Shown here: in pieces, positions 46,114 through 54,040 of the stretch | How positions within the stretch are numbered: position 1 is the stretch's first letter | Layout: each line of letters starts with the position of its first letter | Assembly: GCF_009831625.1 (NCBI RefSeq) | Contig: NZ_WUUS01000003.1 | Coordinates: forward strand, 310,001-374,000 | Length of the DNA stretch: 64,000 nucleotides | Reading direction: 5' to 3' | DNA from: Halobaculum saliterrae | Lineage (GTDB): Archaea; Halobacteriota; Halobacteria; Halobacteriales; Haloferacaceae | Position numbers and translations under genes: made by a program | Notes under the pieces: model-generated | Told to the model about the DNA's origin: nothing | Seen by the model: only the letters and a program-made list of their open reading frames with translations | The model's database searches: none

Positions 46114-46337
46114 TGGCGCCTCGCCTCCCGGGCGATCCGCCGAACCCCGGCAGTCAGTGGAACCCCTCGGTTCCCCTCCCGTCGGTCGCGATCGTCCTCC
46201 GCTGCAAGGGATGCAACCAGAAGTTCGTCACTCGCGAGCAGCATCCTTCAGCTCGTCTCGGGATGTGTCGCTACTGCGCGCCTCCCGAGTGGTACGCTGA
46301 GTACATCCCCCGCGGTCGCTGGAGGGCCGACGGATGA
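46113..46337 (+). CDS. 74-aa zinc-finger protein
   Basis: ATG 46113. The Cys pairs are VLRCKGCNQKFV and GMCRYCAPPEWY, again a single zinc site. The N-terminal 25 residues are Pro-rich and likely flexible (MAPRLPGDPPNPGSQWNPSV). The end overlaps the next gene by four bases. Related to no family that I can name; probably DNA binding. Confidence 0.65.
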   Translation: MAPRLPGDPPNPGSQWNPSVPLPSVAIVLRCKGCNQKFVTREQHPSARLGMCRYCAPPEWYAEYIPRGRWRADG

Positions 46338-46789
46338 CCTCCGACGGACCGGAGTTCATCGAGTACCAGTGTCGCGGCTGCCAAGAGCTAACGCTCGCGG
46401 ACGAACGCGCGGATCACGCCCGATACCGGGAATGCCTCAGCTGTTTCGCCGTCCCCGATCTCAAACGGCAACCCGTCGACCACCGACTCCCGTCGCTCCG
46501 CTGGGCGATCGCCACCGCTCCGCTCGACCTCACGAACCCTCAAAGCGAGGGACAGGCGGAGGCCGCCCGCGGCGCCGCGAGCGCCCCGAGCGGCGCCGAG
46601 GCCAGAGCCGACGCGGAGCGGGGGCTCGCCCCCGACCGCGGAGCCCGAGCGCATGAGGGAGTCCCGACCGGGACGACCGAAAACGAGCGGCGGTCGCCTC
46701 CCGACACCCGCGCGCGAGCAACGCGTGCGGATGGCGGTTCCCGGGTAGCCACGCAGCAAGCCGCACTCACTCGGTGGTCCAGTGAGTAG
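46334..46789 (+). CDS. 151-aa protein with an N-terminal zinc finger
   Basis: ATG 46334. Residues 10-40 hold EYQCRGCQELTLADERADHA and ECLSCFAVPDL, the third Cys-pair unit in a row. Residues 65-151 are low in complexity, rich in Ala, Glu and Arg, and likely disordered. The last eight bases overlap rep, whose GTG start lies inside this gene. The three consecutive zinc proteins look like duplications that diverged. Confidence 0.65.
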   Translation: MTSDGPEFIEYQCRGCQELTLADERADHARYRECLSCFAVPDLKRQPVDHRLPSLRWAIATAPLDLTNPQSEGQAEAARGAASAPSGAEARADAERGLAPDRGARAHEGVPTGTTENERRSPPDTRARATRADGGSRVATQQAALTRWSSE

Positions 46790-48725
46790 CGACCAGCCAA
46801 CCGGCGGGGACGCATCCACCCAAACCAGCGGTGAGTCTTGGCCTTCCAAGGAGACTAACTCTGTAACGCCCGCTACTCCCGAATCTCCCGAAGATAGCGT
46901 TCCCGCGATCGTCCACAAACGCGTTTCCGAGTTCCGTCGGGAGTACCCTGATCTGGCCGATCTTCCGCTCTCCAGATCGCACGGTCGCAGCCTTCGCCGG
47001 ATCGTCACCGATGCCGACTGGTCCGACGAGTGGGTCGAACCCGACACCTTCGGAGAATCGGCCTTCCGTACGACCTCGCTCGTGAAGCGCGAAGCCTCAA
47101 CGTGGAGCGATGCGCTCGCGGCGTTCCTCACTGCACATCTCGAATACGACGGGATGCTCGCGCGGTTCTCGAACGGGGAGGACTCGTTCGAACTCCCACT
47201 GACCGACGCTTGGGGCAAGGAGTATCACGCGAAACAGTACGCCCGTGCTCGGGCACTCGAACGCCAAATGGGCGGCGGTGAACGCCCGTCTGGGGGCGAA
47301 GCCGTCGCCGCGTGGGACCGACCAGCGACCGCCATGATCACCCTCTCTGCGTCTTCGATGCCCGGCCGTACTCGACTGTCTCCTGTTGATCACCTCGACG
47401 CCGTACACGACTCATTCTCGTACGATGGTGTCCGGGACACCCTCCGTAACGTAATGGAGTATCACCTCGGATTGGACTCCGACCAGTGGGGATACTGGTT
47501 ACAGGCGGAGCCCCACGGACTCGGCGATAGTTCCGGAGTGAACGCCTGTTATACGCATATTCACATCGGGACGTACCTCGACGCATCAGGGCTCGACGCC
47601 GAACGCATCGGCGGCGAGTTGGAGCGTGTCGTCGACAAACACCTGGAGGTGTGCGAACCGGCCGGGAAGAGCGCCCACAACTACGAGGCGATCGACTCCT
47701 ACGAGGAGGAAGACGACGGCTGCATCTCCGTGAACATGGAGGTCGGCAACCTTGGGTCATACCTCGCCGCGTACATGGGCGGTTCATACGACGAACGGCT
47801 CGAAGAACGGCCGATCGAATACCTCGCGTGGGGGACGCTCTACTGGTCGACCGCTCGCCAGCGAACGACTCGCTCACAGACAGTCAACCAGGCGATCGCT
47901 GCCGATGCCTGCCAGCAACGTGCTGAGTCCGAATCGTCGGCGCAATCGGACGAGCATGGAGAGACTGTCCGCTGGTCGGAAGCTAACGGGCCGGATGTCG
48001 TATGTACCAACTGCGGTTCGGGCTGGGCGATCGACCAATCACGGATAGAAGCCCCCATCCTCGATGCCGACCTCCGCGAGCTGCTGCCCGACAAACCGCC
48101 CGATATTGACAGTTCGCCGTCGCTCTCAGAGCTGTGGGCCGATGCTGACGCCGCCGGTCGTGCTGGTGAAAGCCTCGGTCGTGCTCACGCTCGCGAACGA
48201 GTCAATCGCTGGCTCGACGCGCACCCGTCAGCCTCGGTCTCCCCGGTCGCGCTGCTCGGACGATTGGACCTCAATCCGGAGCACATCGAGTTAGTGAGCG
48301 ATCTTCTCGACGGTGACGAGTCCGGCCCCGAACCGGAAGGGTTCGTCCGGCCGCAGTCACTCGAACCCGAGTGGGAACTGGAAGCGATCATCGGCGCTGA
48401 CGGTCAGGAACATACGCCCGGCGATGGCGGCGTCGACATGGTGACCCTGCACCTCCCGAAGAAACAAATCCGTGAGGAAACTCGTCTGTCCAAGCCGTTA
48501 CGGAGTGGCGAGATATGGCGCTGTGGGAAGTGCAACTTCGCAACGCACAACTCGCGGATGATGGCTGACCATCTCGTTGACCACGGGCTCGAGGATCCCG
48601 ATGCCGCCGATCACGTGCTGATGTATCACCCCCTGAGCAAACAACGCGATCTCCGGAATGGGATGAAGTACACCGGCCATCGCCCGGATCCACCCGAAAA
48701 AAGATATTACTCAGGAGAACGGTAG
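46782..48725 (+). CDS. rep: HUH-type replication initiation protein
   Basis: A 647-aa protein from a GTG at 46782. It has three motifs in rolling-circle order: MITLSASSMPG (motif 1) near residue 185, THIHIGTYL (HUH motif, His259 and His261), and GSYLAAYMGG with two Tyr (327 and 331) as candidate nucleophiles. Downstream are a Cys pair CTNCGSGWAI and a C2H2 finger CGKCNFATHNSRMMADHLVD near the C-terminus. It would nick the viral origin and start replication. The N-terminal 180 residues are unassigned. Rep of this size, with added zinc fingers, is larger than most alphapleolipovirus Reps. Confidence 0.75.
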   Translation: MSSDQPTGGDASTQTSGESWPSKETNSVTPATPESPEDSVPAIVHKRVSEFRREYPDLADLPLSRSHGRSLRRIVTDADWSDEWVEPDTFGESAFRTTSLVKREASTWSDALAAFLTAHLEYDGMLARFSNGEDSFELPLTDAWGKEYHAKQYARARALERQMGGGERPSGGEAVAAWDRPATAMITLSASSMPGRTRLSPVDHLDAVHDSFSYDGVRDTLRNVMEYHLGLDSDQWGYWLQAEPHGLGDSSGVNACYTHIHIGTYLDASGLDAERIGGELERVVDKHLEVCEPAGKSAHNYEAIDSYEEEDDGCISVNMEVGNLGSYLAAYMGGSYDERLEERPIEYLAWGTLYWSTARQRTTRSQTVNQAIAADACQQRAESESSAQSDEHGETVRWSEANGPDVVCTNCGSGWAIDQSRIEAPILDADLRELLPDKPPDIDSSPSLSELWADADAAGRAGESLGRAHARERVNRWLDAHPSASVSPVALLGRLDLNPEHIELVSDLLDGDESGPEPEGFVRPQSLEPEWELEAIIGADGQEHTPGDGGVDMVTLHLPKKQIREETRLSKPLRSGEIWRCGKCNFATHNSRMMADHLVDHGLEDPDAADHVLMYHPLSKQRDLRNGMKYTGHRPDPPEKRYYSGER

Positions 48726-48950
48726 GCTGCGTTCGTTTCTCTGGGTAGGCTGGACATCTGGTCCGTTCTCCTGTGTATTTCTGGTAGAAATCTTGATTCG
48801 TGCTAGAGGGGTTCTGTGTCCCCAAAGGTGCCGTGTGGCTTTCATTTCCGATATTTTGACCCGTATGTTTAACCCATACCGACGGTTAGTAGAGTATATC
48901 ACAGGCACCAGGGGGAGTTAGCCCACTCGCGTGGCTGTGTGGACCACAAC

Positions 48951-49364
48951 ATGGAATTCAAGCAACTACTCGACGACGATCGTGCCGTGTCTCCAGTCAT
49001 TGGAGTCATCCTTATGGTCGCGATCACCGTGATCCTCGCGGCCGTCATCGGTTCGTTCGTCCTCGGCCTCGGCAACTCCGTGCAGCAGACCGCACCGAAC
49101 GCGAACTTCCAGTTCGAATTTGGCCAAGACGGTGCTGGCAACGATGTCGTCAACGTCACGCACACTGGTGGAGACACAATCCCCGCGAATGAGCGCGTCT
49201 CACTGAATACTAGCGTCGGTTCTACTGCGTTCAGTGGCGGTGAGATGAGCGCCGGGGATAGTATCACTGGGGTGCAGTACTCTTCAGGCGAGACTGTCCG
49301 CGTGCTTTGGGTCTCGCAAAATGGAGATACTTCCCAAGCACTCGCCGAGGAGACGGCGCCCTAA
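48951..49364 (+). CDS. Type IV pilin-like protein 1
   Basis: A 137-aa protein from ATG 48951. The N-terminus [20 protein letters not shown] is followed by a hydrophobic stretch [19 protein letters not shown]: a class III signal that prepilin peptidase (PibD) would cut before VSPVIG, leaving the helix as the filament core. The rest is a small Gly/Ser/Thr-rich beta domain. The first 50 residues are nearly identical to those of the next gene. The 225-base gap in front contains a TATA-like gagtatatc near 48892. Confidence 0.9.
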   Translation: MEFKQLLDDDRAVSPVIGVILMVAITVILAAVIGSFVLGLGNSVQQTAPNANFQFEFGQDGAGNDVVNVTHTGGDTIPANERVSLNTSVGSTAFSGGEMSAGDSITGVQYSSGETVRVLWVSQNGDTSQALAEETAP

Positions 49365-49370
49365 CCAGAA

Positions 49371-49817
49371 ATGAAGTTTAAGCAACTTCTCGACGACGAC
49401 CGCGCTGTCTCCCCTGTCATCGGAGTCATCCTTATGGTCGCGATCACCGTGATCCTCGCGGCCGTCATCGGCTCGTTCGTCCTCGGCCTCGGGAACAGCG
49501 TTCAACAAACGACGCCGAACGCGAACTTCCAGTTCGACTACGCGGAGAACGAAACGACGGGGCTCTACAATGTCACCGCTACGCACACTGGTGGTGCGAC
49601 GCTTGACTCCACAAACACAGGGAGTCTCACGCTGAACGCATCTGCCGGAAACAACCTCGGTGTTGCATTTGGCCCACTGCCGGTTAGTGCTGGTAGTTCG
49701 CAGGAACTCAACGCTTCAGGTGGAGCCGTTGACCCCGGTGCGACGGTACGAGTGATCTGGAACTCCCAAAACGGGGAGACATCCCAAGCACTCGCGACGG
49801 ATCAAGCGCCGAACTAA
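49371..49817 (+). CDS. Type IV pilin-like protein 2
   Basis: A 148-aa protein starting six bases after pilin 1 ([20 protein letters not shown]). Identity to pilin 1 is high through the signal and hydrophobic helix and in the last ~15 residues ([20 protein letters not shown] against [20 protein letters not shown]). The middle beta domain differs, so this is a tandem duplication with a diverging exposed part. A role in host attachment, superinfection control or host filament change is possible. Confidence 0.9.
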   Translation: MKFKQLLDDDRAVSPVIGVILMVAITVILAAVIGSFVLGLGNSVQQTTPNANFQFDYAENETTGLYNVTATHTGGATLDSTNTGSLTLNASAGNNLGVAFGPLPVSAGSSQELNASGGAVDPGATVRVIWNSQNGETSQALATDQAPN

Positions 49818-49839
49818 GGCTACTAACCAGTAGCCGTTT

Positions 49840-50658
49840 TTGTCAACGACAGTGCCAGAGGATCAGACAACCCCACTTGTCGACCCGCAGTCCCTCGCCC
49901 GTACGTACAACCCGCAGTCGTATCCAGACCCAGCAAATCTACTCGAGGACTACGATCGCGTGATGGAGTACGCCTCGAAGCATCCAGACCACGGCCGGAC
50001 TCGAGTCGGAACGGCGCTTGAACTCCCGCCAAGTCGCGTCCGGACATGGATCGAGGGCGGGAAGCCCGATGCCGTTCACGCTGTGGAAACCGCTCAGGAA
50101 TTGGGCTGGCTCGATACAACACCCCAAGACCCGCTTGGCGACGCGTGTGCCGTACTCGCCGCGGGGATCTACACGTGCGGTAGTATCGACACCGCTCGCG
50201 TCGTCCCAGCGTGGAATCCAACTACACGAATCGCTAGGAGCCTCATCACGCACGCTCTGGACGTCGTCGGGACTGGAGTCACCCTCCGTCATGCTGACGA
50301 GCCCGATCGACCCACCGAGATCATCCCCGCCACGAACGCGAGCGTCTTCGGTCGGATTCTCGTGTGTCTCGGTGTCCCCCAAGGCGATTTCACGATGGTC
50401 GAATCACTCCCGAACTGGATCGACCAGCTCTCGACGGGGACTCGCCGGACACTCGCGCTTCTGTGGATGTGTGAGCGCGCCACGGTACATCAGGAGAAAG
50501 ACACGCTCGTAATCCAAGGGAGATCACGGGGCGAGTTCTATCGCCGGACCGTCGCTTCTCTCATTCGCGAGATCGTCGACGAGCCCGTCAACGTCACGGA
50601 TCACAATGTGATCATCAGCGCTGCCGCAGCTCGATCACTTCCCACCGTCTTCCGGTAA
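49840..50658 (+). CDS. HTH-containing protein of the provirus
   Basis: About 272 aa. A TTG at 49840 is the first start; a GTG at 49852 is about as good. Residues 30-90 resemble an HTH: DYDRVMEYASKHPDHGRTRV, GTALELPPSRVRTWIEGGKP, DAVHAVETAQELGWL. The remaining 180 residues read as an alpha/beta domain (SLITHALDVVGTGVTLRHAD, VFGRILVCLGVPQGDFTMVE) of unknown type. The order HTH plus intein/homing-like second domain is common in haloarchaeal viral regulators, but I do not recognise a specific family. Confidence 0.6.
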   Translation: MSTTVPEDQTTPLVDPQSLARTYNPQSYPDPANLLEDYDRVMEYASKHPDHGRTRVGTALELPPSRVRTWIEGGKPDAVHAVETAQELGWLDTTPQDPLGDACAVLAAGIYTCGSIDTARVVPAWNPTTRIARSLITHALDVVGTGVTLRHADEPDRPTEIIPATNASVFGRILVCLGVPQGDFTMVESLPNWIDQLSTGTRRTLALLWMCERATVHQEKDTLVIQGRSRGEFYRRTVASLIREIVDEPVNVTDHNVIISAAAARSLPTVFR

Positions 50659-50695
50659 TAGGTGGGCTTTTGTGACCTGATAGCGAAGCACAAGT

Positions 50696-50713
50696 GAACA
50701 CCCCGAGGTGTTC
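50696..50713. promoter_or_regulatory. Inverted repeat upstream of the structural module
   Basis: GAACACC-CCGA-GGTGTTC, perfect 7-bp arms and a four-base loop. It sits 38 bases after the HTH gene stop and 140 bases before the first structural gene. It could be a terminator stem or an operator for the late promoter. The rest of the 197-base gap has no gene. Confidence 0.5.
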
Positions 50714-50855
50714 CCACACAGCTGGCGCGGACTAGTTGCCCGTGCCACCCCTTTTTACTGCAGAGCGGTTGCTCTCTCAGAGCTGTCCGTCGATATTCCA
50801 CTTTCACCGAACCGTGTTCTCGGCTAAGTGAGTATGTCTAGTACTAGAAACTGCA

Positions 50856-51191
50856 ATGGCGTCCAAAAGCGAACCGGCGTTCGACGATCTCGACCCGGTG
50901 AACACGGATGAGGAATCGAGCGGAAGCAACTGGCTGAATCCCAACCCGGGCGAGACCGTCAGCGGGACGATCACCGGTTGGAATCCCGACGCGGGCCACA
51001 ACGGTGTGATCGAGCTGGATGGGAATCCGATGTACATGAACCGGACCCTCCAGCGCCAGCTGATCGCTGCGCTCGTCGAGGGCAACCAGATGTTCGTCCG
51101 CGTCGACGAGAACTCCCAGACGTTCACCAACGACGACGGTGAGGAGACCGAGTACCACCCGAAGGAGGCGCGGTTCGCGAGGGACGACTGA
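50856..51191 (+). CDS. 111-aa soluble acidic protein
   Basis: ATG 50856 (MASKSEPAFDDLDPVNTDEE). After an acidic head of about 25 residues, GETVSGTITGWNPDAGHNGV then IELDGNPMYMNRTLQRQLIA has an OB-fold-like strand pattern, so single-strand nucleic acid binding is possible. It is the first gene of the structural block and overlaps the next gene at its stop (TGATGG). Confidence 0.6.
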   Translation: MASKSEPAFDDLDPVNTDEESSGSNWLNPNPGETVSGTITGWNPDAGHNGVIELDGNPMYMNRTLQRQLIAALVEGNQMFVRVDENSQTFTNDDGEETEYHPKEARFARDD

Positions 51192-51589
51192 TGGCGTACT
51201 CGAACCGCATGAGCAGCGTCCTCGGTGACTACGCGAACATCCGCACCATCCCCGCGTACCTCTCCGCGGCGTACCTGCTCGCGGGCCTCTACCAGTTCGG
51301 AGGGATCGCCACGGTCGAACTCTCATGGCTATCGTACACTCTCGGCGCCGAGCACGCCGTACTTGTGTCGATGGGCGCGTTCGTCATCGCCTTCGCGGGC
51401 TCGTCGACGCGCCAGTTCGAGAACTACGAGCCCTGGGAACAGGCCGCGATCGCAATCGGCCCTGTGGTGATCCTCGGTGAGCACCTGACCGCGGAAGCGA
51501 CCGACTTCCTGATCGGCCTCGGCGACCCGCTGGGAATGCAGCTCGCGTTCCTCGCGACGGTCGTCTCTTGGGCCGTCGCCGTGAGGTGA
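51191..51589 (+). CDS. Four-helix membrane protein (VP3-like)
   Basis: A 132-aa protein with about four membrane helices (AYLSAAYLLAGLYQFGGIAT, LGAEHAVLVSMGAFVIAFAG, AAIAIGPVVILGEHLT and LGMQLAFLATVVSWAVAV). Its size, topology and place just before the spike gene match the internal membrane protein VP3 of pleolipoviruses. This identity rests on order and shape, since sequence similarity in this group is low. Confidence 0.7.
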   Translation: MAYSNRMSSVLGDYANIRTIPAYLSAAYLLAGLYQFGGIATVELSWLSYTLGAEHAVLVSMGAFVIAFAGSSTRQFENYEPWEQAAIAIGPVVILGEHLTAEATDFLIGLGDPLGMQLAFLATVVSWAVAVR

Positions 51590-51596
51590 TTCGGTC

Positions 51597-53126
51597 GTGA
51601 ACCTCCCGAATCGCTCGCAGGTCCTCGCGCCCGTCTTCGCGTTCCTGCTCGTGTTCTCCGCATTCGCTGGCGGTGTCGGGGTCCAACCAGCTGCCGCGAC
51701 CCACGACTGCGATAACCTCGACAGTCTGGTGTTCTTCGCCTCGCTGACGATCGCGAACTACGACAAGTGCGCTCAGAATCACAACACGGGTGATATCGAC
51801 GAGTTGCGCGAGCTACAAGCCGAACAGACAGAGCAGGACATCTACGACGCTGCGGTCAATCAGAAGGCCGCGACAGAGTCACAGAGAGCTGTCTACGAGA
51901 ACTATCTCAACGACACGCAATCCGCCGCGTGGATGCAAGCTGAGATTGCGATCGCTGAGGCATACGAGAATGGATCCTCGAAGGCACTTGCTCGTTCCAA
52001 AGCCAAGCAGGCAATCGCGGACTACTACGCTGTCAAGCAAAGGAACCTCATCGAGTCCTACAACGTGTCTGCGACGGCGACACACGTGATGGCTCACCGT
52101 GCCGATAACGAGTCAAACGTCAGTGAATCGTTCGTTGATATGCGAGGCAGCGGCCTCGGTGACAACGTCGAGATCACGTCCGGTGACTACCAAGACACGT
52201 ACATCAAAGAGAACAGCAGCACGTACACTGTCGAGTTAGCGAATGGTTCGTCAGCTGTCTCGAAGACGATAGAGTACCGCGGAGCCGTTTCGAACGGTGG
52301 GAGCACAGACACCGGCACCGCGAGTGCGTACGTTTCGGGAGTCGACTCCGACATATGGGGCGGTCATGACAACGCTCAGGCGTATGTCCGGGTCAATCCT
52401 CCGAACGATAACTTCGATGAGGTACGGTTCATGCAACCCTCGAACTACTGGGACCTCTGGACGAGAATCGAGACCCAGAACAGCGCCCTACAAGACGAAG
52501 CTGGCGCGTACGTGAACGCCACTTGGGACGACTACGAGGCGGGTACGATCAACTCTTCGGACGTGATCAGCGGGCACACCGCGATGTTCCGCTACAGCGA
52601 CCAGACGATGAACGGCTCGGGCGACCTCTACTCGTCGGTTGCTGCGTTGTCGACGCTCGGGCTCGATACACCCGAGCTGAACGGTACGGGGACCATGGAG
52701 TTGATGTACAACGGTGCGACCTACCACGGGCTACCGATGGCGCGCAACGCGCCGAACGGCTCCTGGGAGGCCAACACTACCTACAACACTTCCGACATCG
52801 ACGGCCCGGTCTTCATGGTGACTACCGGAGGCGACCGGATCGAACTCGACGGCGAGTTTACGATCGGCTCGATCTCCGACACTGATGGTAAGTCCATCGA
52901 GGTTGTGGAAACGCGGAAGGTCGTCTACAAGTCCGCGAACACCTCGGAGTACCTGGCCATGCAGGAGGAGATTTCCGAGCTGCGCTCAGAAGTCGAAGCC
53001 AAACAGCAGGCAGTCGGTGACGGCTCTTCCTCGGGGCCTGACATCGACCCCATGTACCTGCTTGGCGCGCTCGCGGTGATCGGCCTGCTCGCCTACGGTA
53101 AGGGCCAGCAGTCGAAGGGGAACTGA
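51597..53126 (+). CDS. Spike protein (VP4-like)
   Basis: A 509-aa protein from a GTG at 51597. A signal peptide of about 33 residues ends near VQPAAATHDC. The ectodomain is rich in Asn/Thr/Ser with many sequons, and an early disulfide pair (CDNLDSLVFFASLTIANYDK then C) is likely. Near the C-terminus is a coiled coil, YLAMQEEISELRSEVEAKQQ, then a short linker and a membrane anchor YLLGALAVIGLLAYGK. That layout, ectodomain, coiled coil, single helix, short tail, is that of the pleolipovirus spike. It would mediate receptor binding and membrane fusion. Confidence 0.82.
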   Translation: MNLPNRSQVLAPVFAFLLVFSAFAGGVGVQPAAATHDCDNLDSLVFFASLTIANYDKCAQNHNTGDIDELRELQAEQTEQDIYDAAVNQKAATESQRAVYENYLNDTQSAAWMQAEIAIAEAYENGSSKALARSKAKQAIADYYAVKQRNLIESYNVSATATHVMAHRADNESNVSESFVDMRGSGLGDNVEITSGDYQDTYIKENSSTYTVELANGSSAVSKTIEYRGAVSNGGSTDTGTASAYVSGVDSDIWGGHDNAQAYVRVNPPNDNFDEVRFMQPSNYWDLWTRIETQNSALQDEAGAYVNATWDDYEAGTINSSDVISGHTAMFRYSDQTMNGSGDLYSSVAALSTLGLDTPELNGTGTMELMYNGATYHGLPMARNAPNGSWEANTTYNTSDIDGPVFMVTTGGDRIELDGEFTIGSISDTDGKSIEVVETRKVVYKSANTSEYLAMQEEISELRSEVEAKQQAVGDGSSSGPDIDPMYLLGALAVIGLLAYGKGQQSKGN

Positions 53127-53129
53127 GCC

Positions 53130-53321
53130 ATGTGGTGGCTCCTGCTGCGACTGCTTCCGCGGCCGGGGCTCGTCAGCTACGGCGTTCTCGCTGCGCTCGT
53201 CCTCCTACAACTCGGCGGCGTCGACGTGCTCGGAATGGGTCTCGACCTCGCCGACCAACTCGCTGGAGACGTGCTCGACTGGATCGAGGAGGTGATCGCT
53301 GACCAACTGAACCCGCTGTGA
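53130..53321 (+). CDS. 63-aa membrane protein
   Basis: Starts three bases after the spike stop. Hydrophobic segments are MWWLLLRLLPRPGLVSYGVL and AALVLLQLGGVDVLGMGLDL, followed by an amphipathic acidic tail DWIEEVIADQ. It may assist in budding or spike anchoring. No family known. Confidence 0.65.
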   Translation: MWWLLLRLLPRPGLVSYGVLAALVLLQLGGVDVLGMGLDLADQLAGDVLDWIEEVIADQLNPL

Positions 53322-53342
53322 GCTGTCATGGTTTCTGCCTCG

Positions 53343-53387
53343 ACGCGCCCGCGGTCGGTATACGCCGGTTCGACTCCGGCGGCGCGT
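53343..53387 (+). ncRNA. tRNA-like acceptor/T-arm minihelix
   Basis: Acceptor-like strand ACGCGCC (53343-53349) pairs perfectly with GGCGCGT (53381-53387). Between them lies a full T arm, GCCGG-TTCGACT-CCGGC (53364-53380), directly abutting the 3' acceptor strand as in a real tRNA. The T loop TTCGACT fits the conserved TTCRANY. D arm and anticodon arm are missing, replaced by 14 bases. It lies between two structural genes. It is either a tRNA deletion relic or a viral tRNA mimic. Confidence 0.55.
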
Positions 53388-53390
53388 CCT

Positions 53391-53957
53391 ATGGTCCGCA
53401 CCATACTGGTCGGCCTGCTACTGGTATCCCTGCTCGTCGTCCCCGCGACGACAGTCGCCAAAGAGTCGCCGACCGCGACCCCGACAACTGAAACCACGCC
53501 GGGGCCTGCCGACGATGAGCGGCCCGGTGAAGCTGAGGTCTTCGGTGACCCGGCCGTCTACATCGAGAGCTGGTCGTACTCCGACGGCGTGTTTCGCATC
53601 GTCTTCAACAGCAGCGCCTACCGCCCGTCGCTCACGCTGACCGCGCCCGTCGAACACTCTCAGAAGGGAGCCAATCGCGGCGCCGTCATCTCCCGTGAGC
53701 TGCTTCGCGGCTCGACCGTCGTCGAGATCGCCTCGCCGACCGGAGAGGTCTCCATCACGACCTCTACCTCCATCCGATCGGGCGTTTATACCAAGCTCGA
53801 CGCCGACGAAGGCGGCGCACTCGTCGCCGGGCCATGGGACGGCACCGACGTGAGAGACGCCGGGATCGGGGGCTCCCTTGGTGTCGCTCTCGCCGTCGTC
53901 CTCGGCGCGCTGTCAGTCGTCTCTGGCGACTCCAACGAGGGTGAGCGCATCGCATGA
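53391..53957 (+). CDS. 188-aa secreted/anchored protein
   Basis: ATG 53391 is preferred, because the in-frame upstream extension to 53328 runs through the tRNA-like element. The signal peptide is VRTILVGLLLVSLLVVPATT; the mature part has a Thr/Pro linker, a beta domain of about 100 residues (VYIESWSYSDGVFRIVFNSS, GSTVVEIASPTGEVSITTST) and a C-terminal membrane helix (GIGGSLGVALAVVLGALSVV). A second envelope protein of the virion is likely. Overlaps the next mini-ORF by four bases. Confidence 0.7.
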   Translation: MVRTILVGLLLVSLLVVPATTVAKESPTATPTTETTPGPADDERPGEAEVFGDPAVYIESWSYSDGVFRIVFNSSAYRPSLTLTAPVEHSQKGANRGAVISRELLRGSTVVEIASPTGEVSITTSTSIRSGVYTKLDADEGGALVAGPWDGTDVRDAGIGGSLGVALAVVLGALSVVSGDSNEGERIA

Positions 53958-54040
53958 CGCCTGTCCTCGAAGCCGTCGCCGGCCTGCTCGTCGTTGGTGG
54001 CTCCATGCTCGTCCTCGCGTGGGAGGTGACCCATGCCTGA
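53954..54040 (+). CDS. 28-aa single-helix peptide
   Basis: ATG 53954 to TGA 54040. MTPVLEAVAGLLVVGGSMLV continues LAWEVTHA. One membrane helix. It overlaps the gene before (ATGA) and after (by eight bases), which supports it as a real member of the operon despite its size. Confidence 0.55.
   Translation: MTPVLEAVAGLLVVGGSMLVLAWEVTHA

Noticed and set aside
53343-53387. A functional full-length tRNA in the provirus
   Set aside because: D arm and anticodon arm are absent and only 14 bases lie between acceptor and T arm, so it cannot be a normal tRNA. It is kept as a tRNA-like element instead.
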